NCBI GenBank assembly: GCA_015207195.1
Contig: JADEXJ010000060.1
Coordinates: 1-34,190 of the forward strand
Direction: 5' to 3'
Source: Pleurocapsales cyanobacterium LEGE 10410
GTDB taxonomy: Bacteria; Cyanobacteriota; Cyanobacteriia; Cyanobacteriales; Xenococcaceae
DNA: 34,190 bases
Both the position numbers and the translations under genes were made by a program. Below are positions 16,881 through 25,144 of the stretch, piece after piece. Numbering within the stretch: the stretch's first letter is position 1; the number at the start of each line of letters is the position of its first letter. The notes under the pieces are model-generated. The model was not told where the DNA came from. It searched no databases and saw only the letters and a list, made by a program, of their open reading frames with translations.

Positions 16881-17987
16881 ATGACTACAGTGAAATTGAC
16901 TCAAAGCGATAGTTACAATGTAGATATTTCAATAGGTGAGAATTCTACCCAAATCGAAGAAGATTTCAAGCTTGTTGAAGCAGAATACTCTGGCAAAGAT
17001 AACGATGGTTTTGACGGTGGTAGTCGGCGCAAAATTCCGCTAGAAGATAATATTGGCAGCTTTTTTAAGGAAATGGCTCGTTATCCTTTGTTGACAGCAG
17101 AAGAAGAAGTCATTTTAGCTAACAATGTCAAGTCAATGCTAGAGGTAGAAGCAACTAGACAAAAATTAACCCAGAAGAAGCAACAACCCCCTAGCAAACT
17201 AGAGTTGGCAACAGCTATGGAGCTAAATGAAAGACAGTTGGAGGTGTTGCTATATCGCGGAAAAGTAGCCAAACGAAAAATGATCCGCTCGAATCTGCGT
17301 CTAGTGGTATCCATTGCCAAACGGTATTTGAATCGGGGTGTTCCTTTTTTAGACTTGATTCAAGAAGGAGCGATCGGCTTAAATAGAGCTACAGAAAAGT
17401 TCGATCCCAATAAAGGCTACAAATTTTCTACCTATGCCTACTGGTGGATTCGTCAGGCAATTACCAGAACTATTGCCAATGATGCTCGAACCATTCGCTT
17501 GCCAATTCATATCGTTGAAAAACTTAATAAGCTGAAAAAAGCCCAGCGCAATCTCAAGCAGAGGTTAAAGCGTAATCCTAGCGAAACCGAATTAGCCGAA
17601 GAACTAAAAATATCTCCTCCTCAACTACGTCAGCTATTGGAATTGCGTCGCCAATCCCTATCTCTCAATCATCGCGTTGGTAAAGCTGAAGACACTGAAT
17701 TAGTGGATTTATTAGAAGATAGCGAGCTTCAACTCCCTGAAGAACGCATGAATGAAACTATGATGCGTCAGGAGATCGTTGATGTCCTAGATGACGTACT
17801 AACACAACGAGAGAAAGACGTAATCTGCTTGCGTTACGGCTTGTCTACTAGCCAACCCTATACTTTGGAAGAAGTGGGAGGAATGTTTGGTCTATCACGG
17901 GAAAGAGTGCGCCAAATTCAAAGTAAAGCCATGCGTAAACTCCGTCGTCCTCAAGTAGCACGTCGTCTTAAAGGATGGTTGAATTGA
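16881..17987 (+). CDS. Group 2 sigma-70 factor
   Basis: This 368-residue RNA polymerase sigma factor would redirect transcription under stress or nutrient change. Region 1.2 begins near residue 55 (DNIGSFFKEMARYPLLTAEEE). Region 2 includes SNLRLVVSIAKRYLNRG, DLIQEGAIGLNRA and the -10 recognition segment FSTYAYWWIRQAI. Region 3 has LPIHIVEKLNKL. Region 4 has LTQREKDVICLRYGL and the helix-turn-helix SRERVRQIQSKAMRKLRRP. The short N-terminus without region 1.1 fits a non-essential group 2 member. I cannot assign it to SigB, C, D or E. A possible NtcA-type promoter lies about 400 bp upstream. Confidence 0.95.
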   Translation: MTTVKLTQSDSYNVDISIGENSTQIEEDFKLVEAEYSGKDNDGFDGGSRRKIPLEDNIGSFFKEMARYPLLTAEEEVILANNVKSMLEVEATRQKLTQKKQQPPSKLELATAMELNERQLEVLLYRGKVAKRKMIRSNLRLVVSIAKRYLNRGVPFLDLIQEGAIGLNRATEKFDPNKGYKFSTYAYWWIRQAITRTIANDARTIRLPIHIVEKLNKLKKAQRNLKQRLKRNPSETELAEELKISPPQLRQLLELRRQSLSLNHRVGKAEDTELVDLLEDSELQLPEERMNETMMRQEIVDVLDDVLTQREKDVICLRYGLSTSQPYTLEEVGGMFGLSRERVRQIQSKAMRKLRRPQVARRLKGWLN

Positions 17988-18011
17988 TTAGTAGCTAAGA
18001 AAGGAATATAT

Positions 18012-18054
18012 AGAAGCAGCAAGGAGTTATCAGTTTTGAAGCTTCTTTTTTTTT
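18012..18054 (+). terminator. Probable terminator of the sigma-factor gene
   Basis: AGAAGC at 18012-18017 can pair with GCTTCT at 18041-18046, followed by a run of nine T. It lies 25 bp after the stop codon. The loop is long, so the stem is modest. Confidence 0.5.
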
Positions 18055-18082
18055 GCTAAATATGGGTGAGATCGGAAGGTAT

Positions 18083-18172
18083 CTCTAAAGGGATACAGAA
18101 CGAAGTGTCCCTAAAGGGATATATGTTTACGGTATCCCCGTAGGGGACACTCCGCTATATCCTTTAGGACTG
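18083..18172. repeat. Dispersed CCTAAAGG-family hairpin element
   Basis: GTCCCTAAAGGGATAT near 18107 and ATATCCTTTAGGAC near 18159 form the arms. GGATATATGTTTACGGTATC in the middle is shared with the copy after atpA. An inner CCCCGTAGGGG hairpin is also present. No coding sequence overlaps it. Confidence 0.8.
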
Positions 18173-18250
18173 CATCAAGAACACAGATAGTTTAGTGTCT
18201 ATAGCGTTGTTGCTGAATATCAAGTAAGTCAAGCAACATGAGCTTTTATC

Positions 18251-18523
18251 TTATGGTCCAGAAAATACCGCATCCTCGATATCTTGGCGACTGAGAGAGT
18301 ATTTGAACGAACGAGTGAGGTTGTTGCTTTCTGGTTCGGCATCAAAATAGCGTACGGTTAATTCCTCTATTTCTAGACAAATTTCTGCTTTCCAAGCTGA
18401 TTCTTTGAGATACCAACAGTGAAGATTGACGCGATCCTGGGCGCAGCCTCTACTGCGTAGCCAGTCTTCGATACTTGGTAAGGTATGGTTGTATAAAGGA
18501 GTGTCTGCTTCTGGTAAACTCAC
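18251..18523 (-). CDS. DUF3143 protein
   Basis: A 90-residue soluble protein of a family found in cyanobacteria and plastid-bearing relatives. The recognised features are LPSIEDWLRSRGC near the N-terminus, a central HCWYLKESAWKAEI strand with conserved tryptophans, and the C-terminal FKYSLSRQDIEDAVFSGP block, which is the family's strongest signature. Length is normal. The function is unknown. The gene diverges from ispH with about 200 bp between the start codons, and no operon partner is visible. Confidence 0.9.
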   Translation of the reverse strand: MSLPEADTPLYNHTLPSIEDWLRSRGCAQDRVNLHCWYLKESAWKAEICLEIEELTVRYFDAEPESNNLTRSFKYSLSRQDIEDAVFSGP

Positions 18524-18727
18524 GAAAATTTTTTAGCTATAAAGTATAAGTATTGGAGAAATTCTATCCTATTACATCATGCTCAAGCTGCGGTGTTCCT
18601 GCAATGAATTATCCTGAGTAGCAAACGAGTAATGTGATAAGCCAGAAACGATCTCGCCTACGGTAATATGTAAAATAGATTTTTAGTACGTTTGCCTAGA
18701 TTAGTTTGTCAATCACTTTTTAAAAAC

Positions 18728-19948
18728 ATGAGCGATCGCAAAATAGATACCAAAGCTTTTAAACGTTCTTTGCAGCAGTCGGAAAACTATCATCGTCGGG
18801 GTTTTGGACACGATACTGAAGTCGCAGAGGATATGAACACGGAGTATCAGAGCGATTTGATTCAAACTATTCGCGCTGCTAACTATCGCCTAACGCGAGG
18901 GGATGTCACAATTCGCTTGGCAGAGTCTTTTGGTTTTTGTTGGGGGGTAGAAAGGGCAGTAGCGATGGCTTATGAAACCAGGGCGCACTTTCCTATTGAA
19001 AAAATTTGGATCACTAATGAAATTATTCATAATCCCTCGGTTAACCAGCGGTTGCGCGAGATGAACGTTGGCTTTATCGAACTAGTTGATGGCGAGAAAG
19101 ACTTTACTGTAGTTGGCAGTGGTGATGTAGTAATCTTGCCTGCTTTTGGTGCCAGCGTGCAGGAAATGCAGCTACTCAACGACAAGGGGTGTAAGATTGT
19201 GGATACTACCTGTCCGTGGGTATCTAAAGTCTGGAATTCCGTAGAAAAACACAAAAAACGCGATTATACTTCAATTATTCACGGCAAATATGCCCATGAA
19301 GAAACGGTAGCTACTAGTTCCTTTGCCGATCGCTATTTGGTGGTGTTAAATCTGGAACAGGCAGAATATGTCACTAACTATATTCTTCATGGGGGCGATC
19401 GCCAAGAATTCTTGACTAAGTTTAACCACGCCTACTCCGAAGGTTTCGATCCAGATCGAGATTTAGCCAAAGTCGGCATTGCCAATCAGACTACGATGCT
19501 TAAGAGTGAAACTGAGCAAATTGGCAAGCTTTTAGAACAAACCATGCTGAAAAAATATGGTCCGACAGAGTTAGACGAGCATTTTATGAGCTTTAATACG
19601 ATCTGCGATGCGACTCAAGAAAGGCAGGATGCCATGTTTGATCTAGTTAAAGAAGACTTGTCTTTAATGATTGTGATTGGGGGCTTTAACTCTTCTAATA
19701 CTACCCATCTTCAGGAAATCTCCATTGAACACAACATCCCTTCTTATCATATAGATTCCGTAGAACGAATTATTAGTCGCGATCGCCTAGAACACAAACC
19801 CTTAGGTAGAGAAATTGCGATCGCTGAGAATTGGCTACCAGAAGGCGCAATTACCGTCGGTGTAACTTCGGGCGCATCTACCCCCGACAAGGTGGTAGCA
19901 GACGTGATTGAAAAAATATTCGATCTCAAAGCTGCTGCGGTGGTCTAA
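18728..19948 (+). CDS. ispH: 4-hydroxy-3-methylbut-2-enyl diphosphate reductase
   Basis: IspH (LytB) is the last enzyme of the methylerythritol phosphate pathway. It reduces HMBPP to IPP and DMAPP with an oxygen-sensitive iron-sulfur cluster, feeding carotenoid, phytol and quinone synthesis. The three cluster cysteines are in [20 protein letters not shown] and [12 protein letters not shown]. The substrate motif HGKYAHEET and the late VTSGASTPD block are also present. ATG 18728 gives 406 residues starting [14 protein letters not shown], which fits the long cyanobacterial form. A TTG at 18692 would add 12 unlikely residues. The neighbour on the minus strand ends 4 bp away. Confidence 0.97.
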   Translation: MSDRKIDTKAFKRSLQQSENYHRRGFGHDTEVAEDMNTEYQSDLIQTIRAANYRLTRGDVTIRLAESFGFCWGVERAVAMAYETRAHFPIEKIWITNEIIHNPSVNQRLREMNVGFIELVDGEKDFTVVGSGDVVILPAFGASVQEMQLLNDKGCKIVDTTCPWVSKVWNSVEKHKKRDYTSIIHGKYAHEETVATSSFADRYLVVLNLEQAEYVTNYILHGGDRQEFLTKFNHAYSEGFDPDRDLAKVGIANQTTMLKSETEQIGKLLEQTMLKKYGPTELDEHFMSFNTICDATQERQDAMFDLVKEDLSLMIVIGGFNSSNTTHLQEISIEHNIPSYHIDSVERIISRDRLEHKPLGREIAIAENWLPEGAITVGVTSGASTPDKVVADVIEKIFDLKAAAVV

Positions 19949-19952
19949 ACTG

Positions 19953-20630
19953 CTAATTATTTTCTAGTTCTACTAACAAATCCTGCTGTAGTTTAATGAT
20001 CTTCTGGATATAGCTGCGATCGATAGGATGAGTTTTAAAACCATGAGCAGTCACATTACGTAGTCTCCAAGCTTCTTGAAGAATCTGATATTGCGTTCTG
20101 GATATTATGCCATTAAATACCAATTCTTTAATTAGGCGTTTAACATCAAATTCTTCTAGACTCAAATGTTCCTTTTCTGCCAGTAATCTAATAGTAGCTT
20201 CGAGCGAACACCAGCAATACAATAAAGCTGCTTCGGGATATGATTCAGCTAATTGTTTGACAATTGGCACTTTTGCTCTAATTTCGTTTATTTGTAAAGA
20301 ATCTTGAGCTATCAAATAATTTTTGATGTCTTCTAATTTTAATTTAGTGGCTAGTAATTCCAATTTCCAACCAGAGTGTTTTTCTACCTCCTTAGCTAAA
20401 TGGCTTAAATACTGCATGGTAGTGAAGTTCAATGCTTCGCGAGATACAACTTTGATTGCAATCGTTTCTCGCTCATTATGCACGACTAAATCTGGAGTAT
20501 AGCTGCTAATAAATTCAGGTAGATATTCATAGTCTGAGGGAAATAAAATCTTGTATCCTTTTCCTCGATATTCTTCAGCTGCTTCGATCAGCTGTTCTTG
20601 CCTGTTTTTTAGATCGATACCAGTCATCAT
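19953..20630 (-). CDS. Degenerate REase-like plus HEPN-like protein
   Basis: This 225-residue protein has two parts. Residues 1-100 resemble a small restriction-endonuclease-fold domain (TPDLVVHNERETIAIKVVSRE). Where active members have an E-x-K pair, as in VEVKSR, this one reads KVVSR, so the nuclease site may be lost. Residues 110-222 are alpha-helical and resemble HEPN/DUF4145-type domains. LYCWCSLEATIRLL sits in an early helix, and the HEPN signature R-x4-H is at R191-H196 in RLRNVTAHG. HEPN domains are often RNases in toxin or defence systems. The start overlaps the stop of the RusA-like gene by ATGA, implying translational coupling. Domain calls are from motif reading; function is unproven. 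Confidence 0.7.
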   Translation of the reverse strand: MMTGIDLKNRQEQLIEAAEEYRGKGYKILFPSDYEYLPEFISSYTPDLVVHNERETIAIKVVSREALNFTTMQYLSHLAKEVEKHSGWKLELLATKLKLEDIKNYLIAQDSLQINEIRAKVPIVKQLAESYPEAALLYCWCSLEATIRLLAEKEHLSLEEFDVKRLIKELVFNGIISRTQYQILQEAWRLRNVTAHGFKTHPIDRSYIQKIIKLQQDLLVELENN

Positions 20631-21028
20631 GTTAATGTTTCTTGATTCGGTGCTGCTGTAACTGAGATATACAAAAACTCATTTCTACGTTTCAAGCCTT
20701 TTTCTAAAAGTGTCAAACTCTTTACTTTAAAATTACCAAATAAGTTTCTCTTCCTGACTATTATGTCTGTAACCTGATTGTCATCTATATAAACTAATCC
20801 AATAATTGCGTCTAAAATTGGCTTGACGATGTTGTCAATATCTACCGCAACTTCATCGTAAAAATAAATAACTCGAACCATTACAAAACCTCTAAATATT
20901 CGATCTTCTGTAGACCAATATTTTTCAGCTTCCTCTCTAACGTAGGTTTTCCATTGTCTTACTCTTTCCCTTCTCCTAGCCTGCTGGAATACTGGTGGTC
21001 CATCGATTATGAACTCAAATTTTTCCAA
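20627..21028 (-). CDS. RusA-family Holliday-junction resolvase-like protein
   Basis: RusA enzymes cleave four-way DNA junctions and are typically phage-derived. The 133-residue product keeps the acidic and lysine cluster of the family: D63, D65 and K69 in VDIDNIVKPILDA, then D82-D83 in VYIDDNQV. This matches the D-x-D-N-x2-K...DD arrangement of E. coli RusA. The N-terminus has FIIDGPPVFQQARRRERVRQW, basic and suited to DNA contact. Length is close to the usual 120 residues. It is the first gene of a two-gene unit with the HEPN-like gene (4-base overlap). No phage genes surround it. It may be a domesticated repair nuclease or part of a defence pair. Confidence 0.85.
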   Translation of the reverse strand: MEKFEFIIDGPPVFQQARRRERVRQWKTYVREEAEKYWSTEDRIFRGFVMVRVIYFYDEVAVDIDNIVKPILDAIIGLVYIDDNQVTDIIVRKRNLFGNFKVKSLTLLEKGLKRRNEFLYISVTAAPNQETLT

Positions 21029-21103
21029 GGATCTAACTCAAGATTTCTGCGATCGATTTAATGAAATCAAAATAAATGTAAATGTGGAAATGTTGGGGGT
21101 AAC

Positions 21104-22363
21104 CTATCCTTCGGGTTTGACAATCGAAATATAAGGCTGACTCAAATACTTATTAGCTACTTCCAGCACCATATCAGAAGTAATCGGAGGGATGGTAGCT
21201 TGGAAATCATTGTCAAATTCTACACCCATCCCTAGAGTTTCATACCAACCATAAGTTTGGGCAATTTCGCCGTTGGTTTGCTTACCCAAAGCATATTGTC
21301 CCAACAGCTTGTTTTTTGCTCCCTGCAACTCTTCTTCGGTTAGGGTTTCTTTGGTTAGACGTTCAACTTCAGTACTCAAGCCTTCAATAGCTATCTCTGT
21401 GTTGCTGGGTGCTGTACCCATATAGGTAATAAACGGTGCGGTATCCAAACGAGTCGGGAAAAATGCCGAGACATCATAAGCTAGCCCCCGTTTTTCTCTC
21501 AGTTCGACGAATAAACGACTGGAAAGCCCGTTGCCGAGGTAGGTACTGAGCAATTTTAAGACGGGATAATCTTCCAGATTTACCTTGGTTCCCAAATAAC
21601 CCAACATCACAATCGACTGTTGGGTATCTTGAATAATTTCTCTTTGAGATGGATTAACAATAAGAGAATTTGACCGATAGGTAGGACAGGGCTGAGAAGG
21701 ATTTTGCCAATCATCAAAAACTTCTGCAATCAGATCGACTGCTTGTTGTTTGGTGATGCGTCCCGACAGACTAATTACCAAATTATCGGGACGAAAATAG
21801 GTTTGATGATACTGCTGAAGATTTGCACGAGTCAGGGCGGTGACGCTAGTTTCTGTACCCAAAACTGAAATACCGTAAGGATGTTGCGGATACATCTGTT
21901 GGCGTAGCTGATTAAAAGCCACGTTGAAAGGCTGTTCTTTTTGCGAACGAATCCCTTGTAGGGTTAGCTTGCGCTCTAATTCCACCTCAGATTTGGGAAA
22001 AGTTGGCGATCGCATGATCTCTCCCAACAGCTTCAACATCACGGGAAAATCTGACGATACGGTTTTTAAACTAAGAGAAAAATAGTCGGTAGAGGCATCT
22101 GCACCTAACCCCGCACCAATAGATTCGATCTTTTCGGCAATCTCTAAGGCAGATAAATTTTCTGTCCCCTTGGTAATTACTGCCGAGACTAAATGAGCCA
22201 ATCCAGCTTGCTCTGACTGTTCGATAATTGTTCCAGCACCCTTAAGAAAAAAGCGACCTGAAATGATGTCTGCTGCTTGGTTTTCAACGACTATTAAAGT
22301 GATACCATTCTCTAGAACTAAGCGATGCAGGTTAGGAATAGTTATAGTGGGATTAGGAGACAT
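21104..22363 (-). CDS. M16-family peptidase homologue lacking the zinc motif
   Basis: This 419-residue protein has the two homologous halves of an M16B (processing-peptidase-like) subunit. In the first half, the position of the zinc-binding HxxEH reads H57-LVSA, in GLAHLVSAVITKGTE, so two of three ligands of the motif are missing. The second half retains the substrate-binding R/Y-type signature GLSSRLFVELREKRGLAYDV. This pattern fits the non-catalytic partner of a heterodimeric M16 protease. The catalytic partner is often an adjacent gene but is not in the window. No signal peptide is visible. The gene lies 75 bp upstream of the RusA-like gene in the same orientation and diverges from the ABC exporter. 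Confidence 0.9.
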   Translation of the reverse strand: MSPNPTITIPNLHRLVLENGITLIVVENQAADIISGRFFLKGAGTIIEQSEQAGLAHLVSAVITKGTENLSALEIAEKIESIGAGLGADASTDYFSLSLKTVSSDFPVMLKLLGEIMRSPTFPKSEVELERKLTLQGIRSQKEQPFNVAFNQLRQQMYPQHPYGISVLGTETSVTALTRANLQQYHQTYFRPDNLVISLSGRITKQQAVDLIAEVFDDWQNPSQPCPTYRSNSLIVNPSQREIIQDTQQSIVMLGYLGTKVNLEDYPVLKLLSTYLGNGLSSRLFVELREKRGLAYDVSAFFPTRLDTAPFITYMGTAPSNTEIAIEGLSTEVERLTKETLTEEELQGAKNKLLGQYALGKQTNGEIAQTYGWYETLGMGVEFDNDFQATIPPITSDMVLEVANKYLSQPYISIVKPEG

Positions 22364-22447
22364 TAGATGTTTAATTTACAAAATTGATTTATTGATAGCC
22401 GAACGAACTGCCAGTATATATATCTAAGCAGTTTTTGTGTTTCTATG

Positions 22448-22516
22448 CTGACCACTCTAGAAAAAAACTGTAAATGCAATGTTGAGTGGGCAGAAATGCT
22501 GAGGACACCACAGCAT
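22448..22516. other. Structured intergenic segment with two stem-loops
   Basis: CTGACCACTC at 22448-22457 pairs with GAGTGGGCAG at 22484-22493, with one mismatch. Immediately after, ATGCTG at 22496-22501 pairs with CAGCAT at 22511-22516. It lies between the divergent M16 and ABC genes and could be a leader structure or small RNA; I do not recognise a known family. Confidence 0.35.
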
Positions 22517-22645
22517 ATTCCCCGCCCAGTGTTTCACTTAGTCTAACAAGCCTTAATTTTTTCTTAAATATTAGGTAATAAGTAATAAATACAGTTGCTC
22601 TTCCTTGCATCCCCGCTTCCTTGCCCCTCTGTCCCCGCTCTTCAT

Positions 22646-24463
22646 ATGGCTTCCTTTAAAGACGTTGTTGGTTACTTTAGTAAATATAAGGCGATCGCGA
22701 TCTTCAGCATCGCTGCTTCGAGTCTGTTTGAAATTATTGACTTAGTACTCCCCTACTGTATTGGACAAATTTTAAATGTCTTGTCCAATCAGCCTCTAGA
22801 TCCAGCTATAGAAAGCTTGATTGCAGCCACTCAAAGCATCGGTAACTTTTCTGAGGGTAAATGGTTATCTTTGGGGGTGTTGCTCGGCATAATTTTTATC
22901 GTCACGGTAGGGCGATCGCCGATTCAGCCTTGGATTGGCGTGTGGCATCATTGGGCGATCGCTCTCAAAGCTCGGCGAGATAATTTTAATAAAGTAGTAG
23001 CGAAGATTCTTACTTTGCCCCTAAGTTACTATGATGAGAACAATCCAGGGCGCATTGCGGGCAGAATAGCCAGGGGCATTGAAAATCATACCTGGACATA
23101 TCCTGAGATTTCAGGACAGTTAATTCCCAAACTGGCGCGGATCTTGGGGATCTTCGTGATGATTTTATTGATCGAACCGAGAATTGCGATCGCCTTTTTA
23201 ATTTCTTTTGTTTTAATTTTAGGCTATAGCCTCAAACACCTCCGCATTCTGATTGCCAAAGAAGAATTGCTGGAAAAACATCAGGAGAATACCGAAAGCC
23301 GTACCTCGGAAATTATTACCAACATCAAAACCGTCAAGTCTTTTGCAGCCGAGGCACAAGAATATTATCGACAACAGCAGAGGTTTGAACGGGAGTTTAA
23401 GTATGTTACCTATCGGATCCATCGGGGCTATGTCGATCTGATTACCTGGTCGCGGACTGTAATTCAAACCTGCGTCTTTTTGATTCTGCTGTTCACCCTA
23501 ATTTCCACCGTTAGGGGCAATATTACCTTGGGACATTTTATTACTACCCTAACGGTTTCAAGTATGGCGTATGCGGAACTCGAACCCATCAGCCAGCTTG
23601 CAGAAATCTTTGCCCGTCGCTATGCTTCGATGAGACGTTTTCATGACTTTATGCACCTGGAGTCTGGGGCGGATGCAGCCAGCCTGGTAAGGGAAGATGT
23701 GGCAGATAATCCCTACAGGTTTGATGGCAAATTAGAGTTTAATCAGCTTAGCTTTGGTTACGACCCCAATCGCCCCATTCTACAAAATATCAACCTGCTA
23801 GTAAAACCCTATCAAACTGTCGCTTTGGTGGGTCGTTCTGGTTCGGGTAAATCCACTTTAGTCAAATTACTCTTCCGCTATTTTGAACCCGACCAAGGGT
23901 CAATATTAATCGATGGGGAGAACATTCACGATCTAGATATTGCTCGTTATCGTCGTCGTCTGGCGATCGTGCATCAGGATGTAGATATCTTTAATGGTAC
24001 GGTTTGGGATAACCTCACCTACGGCAATCCTCAGGTCGATCGAGAACAAGTTAAACAAGCCTGTCGCATCGCTAAAGTTGACGAATTTATTCACGAATTA
24101 CCAAATAGTTACTTAACAGTAGTGGGCGAACGGGGAGTTCGACTTTCTGGCGGACAAAAACAGCGTTTGGGTATTGCGCGGGCGTTGGTGGTCGATCCAG
24201 ATATTTTAATCTTTGATGAGGCGACATCTAGCCTAGATTACGAATCCGAGCGATCGATTCAGCTAGCGATGAAGTCTATTTTAGGTACGCGCACAACGCT
24301 AATTATTGCCCACCGTTTGAGTACCATTCGCGAAGCCGATTTAATTGTGGTGTTGGATGCGGGAAAAATTATCGAGACGGGCAGCCACGAAGAACTATTA
24401 AACCACGGCGGTATCTATCACCGCCTTCATTCTCTACAGGAAACAGGAGAAGTTTTTAATTAA
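22646..24463 (+). CDS. ABC transporter, fused permease and ATPase
   Basis: This is a half-transporter of the exporter type, which would work as a homodimer or heterodimer in the membrane. ATG 22646 gives 605 residues. An N-terminal six-helix membrane domain covers about residues 1-330, with SYYDENNPGRIAGRI coupling-helix sequence. The nucleotide-binding domain has Walker A GRSGSGKST near 396, signature LSGGQKQR near 498, Walker B ILIFDEATS near 522 and the switch histidine in IIAHRLS. The substrate is not predictable. A TTG at 22595 would add 17 residues translated from a C/T-rich low-complexity stretch and is rejected as start. The Uma2 gene follows in the same direction after 44 bp. Confidence 0.93.
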   Translation: MASFKDVVGYFSKYKAIAIFSIAASSLFEIIDLVLPYCIGQILNVLSNQPLDPAIESLIAATQSIGNFSEGKWLSLGVLLGIIFIVTVGRSPIQPWIGVWHHWAIALKARRDNFNKVVAKILTLPLSYYDENNPGRIAGRIARGIENHTWTYPEISGQLIPKLARILGIFVMILLIEPRIAIAFLISFVLILGYSLKHLRILIAKEELLEKHQENTESRTSEIITNIKTVKSFAAEAQEYYRQQQRFEREFKYVTYRIHRGYVDLITWSRTVIQTCVFLILLFTLISTVRGNITLGHFITTLTVSSMAYAELEPISQLAEIFARRYASMRRFHDFMHLESGADAASLVREDVADNPYRFDGKLEFNQLSFGYDPNRPILQNINLLVKPYQTVALVGRSGSGKSTLVKLLFRYFEPDQGSILIDGENIHDLDIARYRRRLAIVHQDVDIFNGTVWDNLTYGNPQVDREQVKQACRIAKVDEFIHELPNSYLTVVGERGVRLSGGQKQRLGIARALVVDPDILIFDEATSSLDYESERSIQLAMKSILGTRTTLIIAHRLSTIREADLIVVLDAGKIIETGSHEELLNHGGIYHRLHSLQETGEVFN

Positions 24464-24507
24464 AATACAATTATTCCCCGAGCTAGATATTTTATCAGAA
24501 TAAGATT

Positions 24508-25074
24508 ATGGCAACTTTAGCTAAATGGTCGGTTCAAGACTATCATCTAATGCTAGAAAGCGGAGTCTTAAACAGTCGTTCTGTCGAGTTGATTGAAGGA
24601 GAAATTGTTGAAGTAAGTCCTGAAGAACCTTTACACAGATTTACTAATGATTCGATCGCTGAATATTTACGGGGGTTATTCAGAGGCAAAGCAAAGGTCT
24701 TTGAGGCTCATTCTATTACTTTAGCCAATTCCCCCCATTCGAGGGCAAGCGAGCCTGAACCCGATATTGCTGTAGTAAGTCTGCCAAATACCAATTATTT
24801 AACTCGTCATCCTTATCCGAACGATATTTATTGGTTAATAGAAATTTCTCAGACAACCTTAGAAGAAGACTTGGGTAAAAAGAAACAAGTTTACGCCAAG
24901 GCGATGATTAGTGAATATTGGGTTGTCGATCTAAAAAACACAGAAATAATTGTATTTAGAAATCCATCGGGTAATGATTACAACAGCAAATTTACTATAG
25001 ACAGCGGTACAATTCAGCCGATCGCTTTCCCCGACATTGAAATTAAAATAGCAAAGCTACTCACATCAAATTAG
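24508..25074 (+). CDS. Uma2-family (DUF820) nuclease-fold protein
   Basis: A 188-residue member of a family greatly expanded in cyanobacteria and built on a PD-(D/E)xK nuclease fold; its biological role is unknown. Visible elements are the start WSVQDYHLMLESG, the VELIEGEIVEVSPE strand pair, SEPEPDIAVV carrying the acidic residue, WLIEISQTTLEEDL and KKKQVYAKAMISEYWVVDL. Between LAN and SEPEPDIAVV there are about six extra residues (SPHSRA). They are encoded by CCATTCGAGGGCAAGC, a piece of the dispersed repeat family seen at 2110, so a repeat appears to have inserted in frame. The rest of the protein looks intact. Confidence 0.9.
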   Translation: MATLAKWSVQDYHLMLESGVLNSRSVELIEGEIVEVSPEEPLHRFTNDSIAEYLRGLFRGKAKVFEAHSITLANSPHSRASEPEPDIAVVSLPNTNYLTRHPYPNDIYWLIEISQTTLEEDLGKKKQVYAKAMISEYWVVDLKNTEIIVFRNPSGNDYNSKFTIDSGTIQPIAFPDIEIKIAKLLTSN

Positions 25075-25144
25075 ATTGTGTTGAATATAGAGGCGACCCA
25101 TAGATCCACTAATACTAAAATAGGTGTAGTCAAACGCGATCGCC

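Noticed and set aside
22595-22645. Upstream TTG start of the ABC transporter
   Set aside because: It would add proline/leucine-rich residues from a C/T low-complexity stretch; ATG 22646 opens into typical family sequence.
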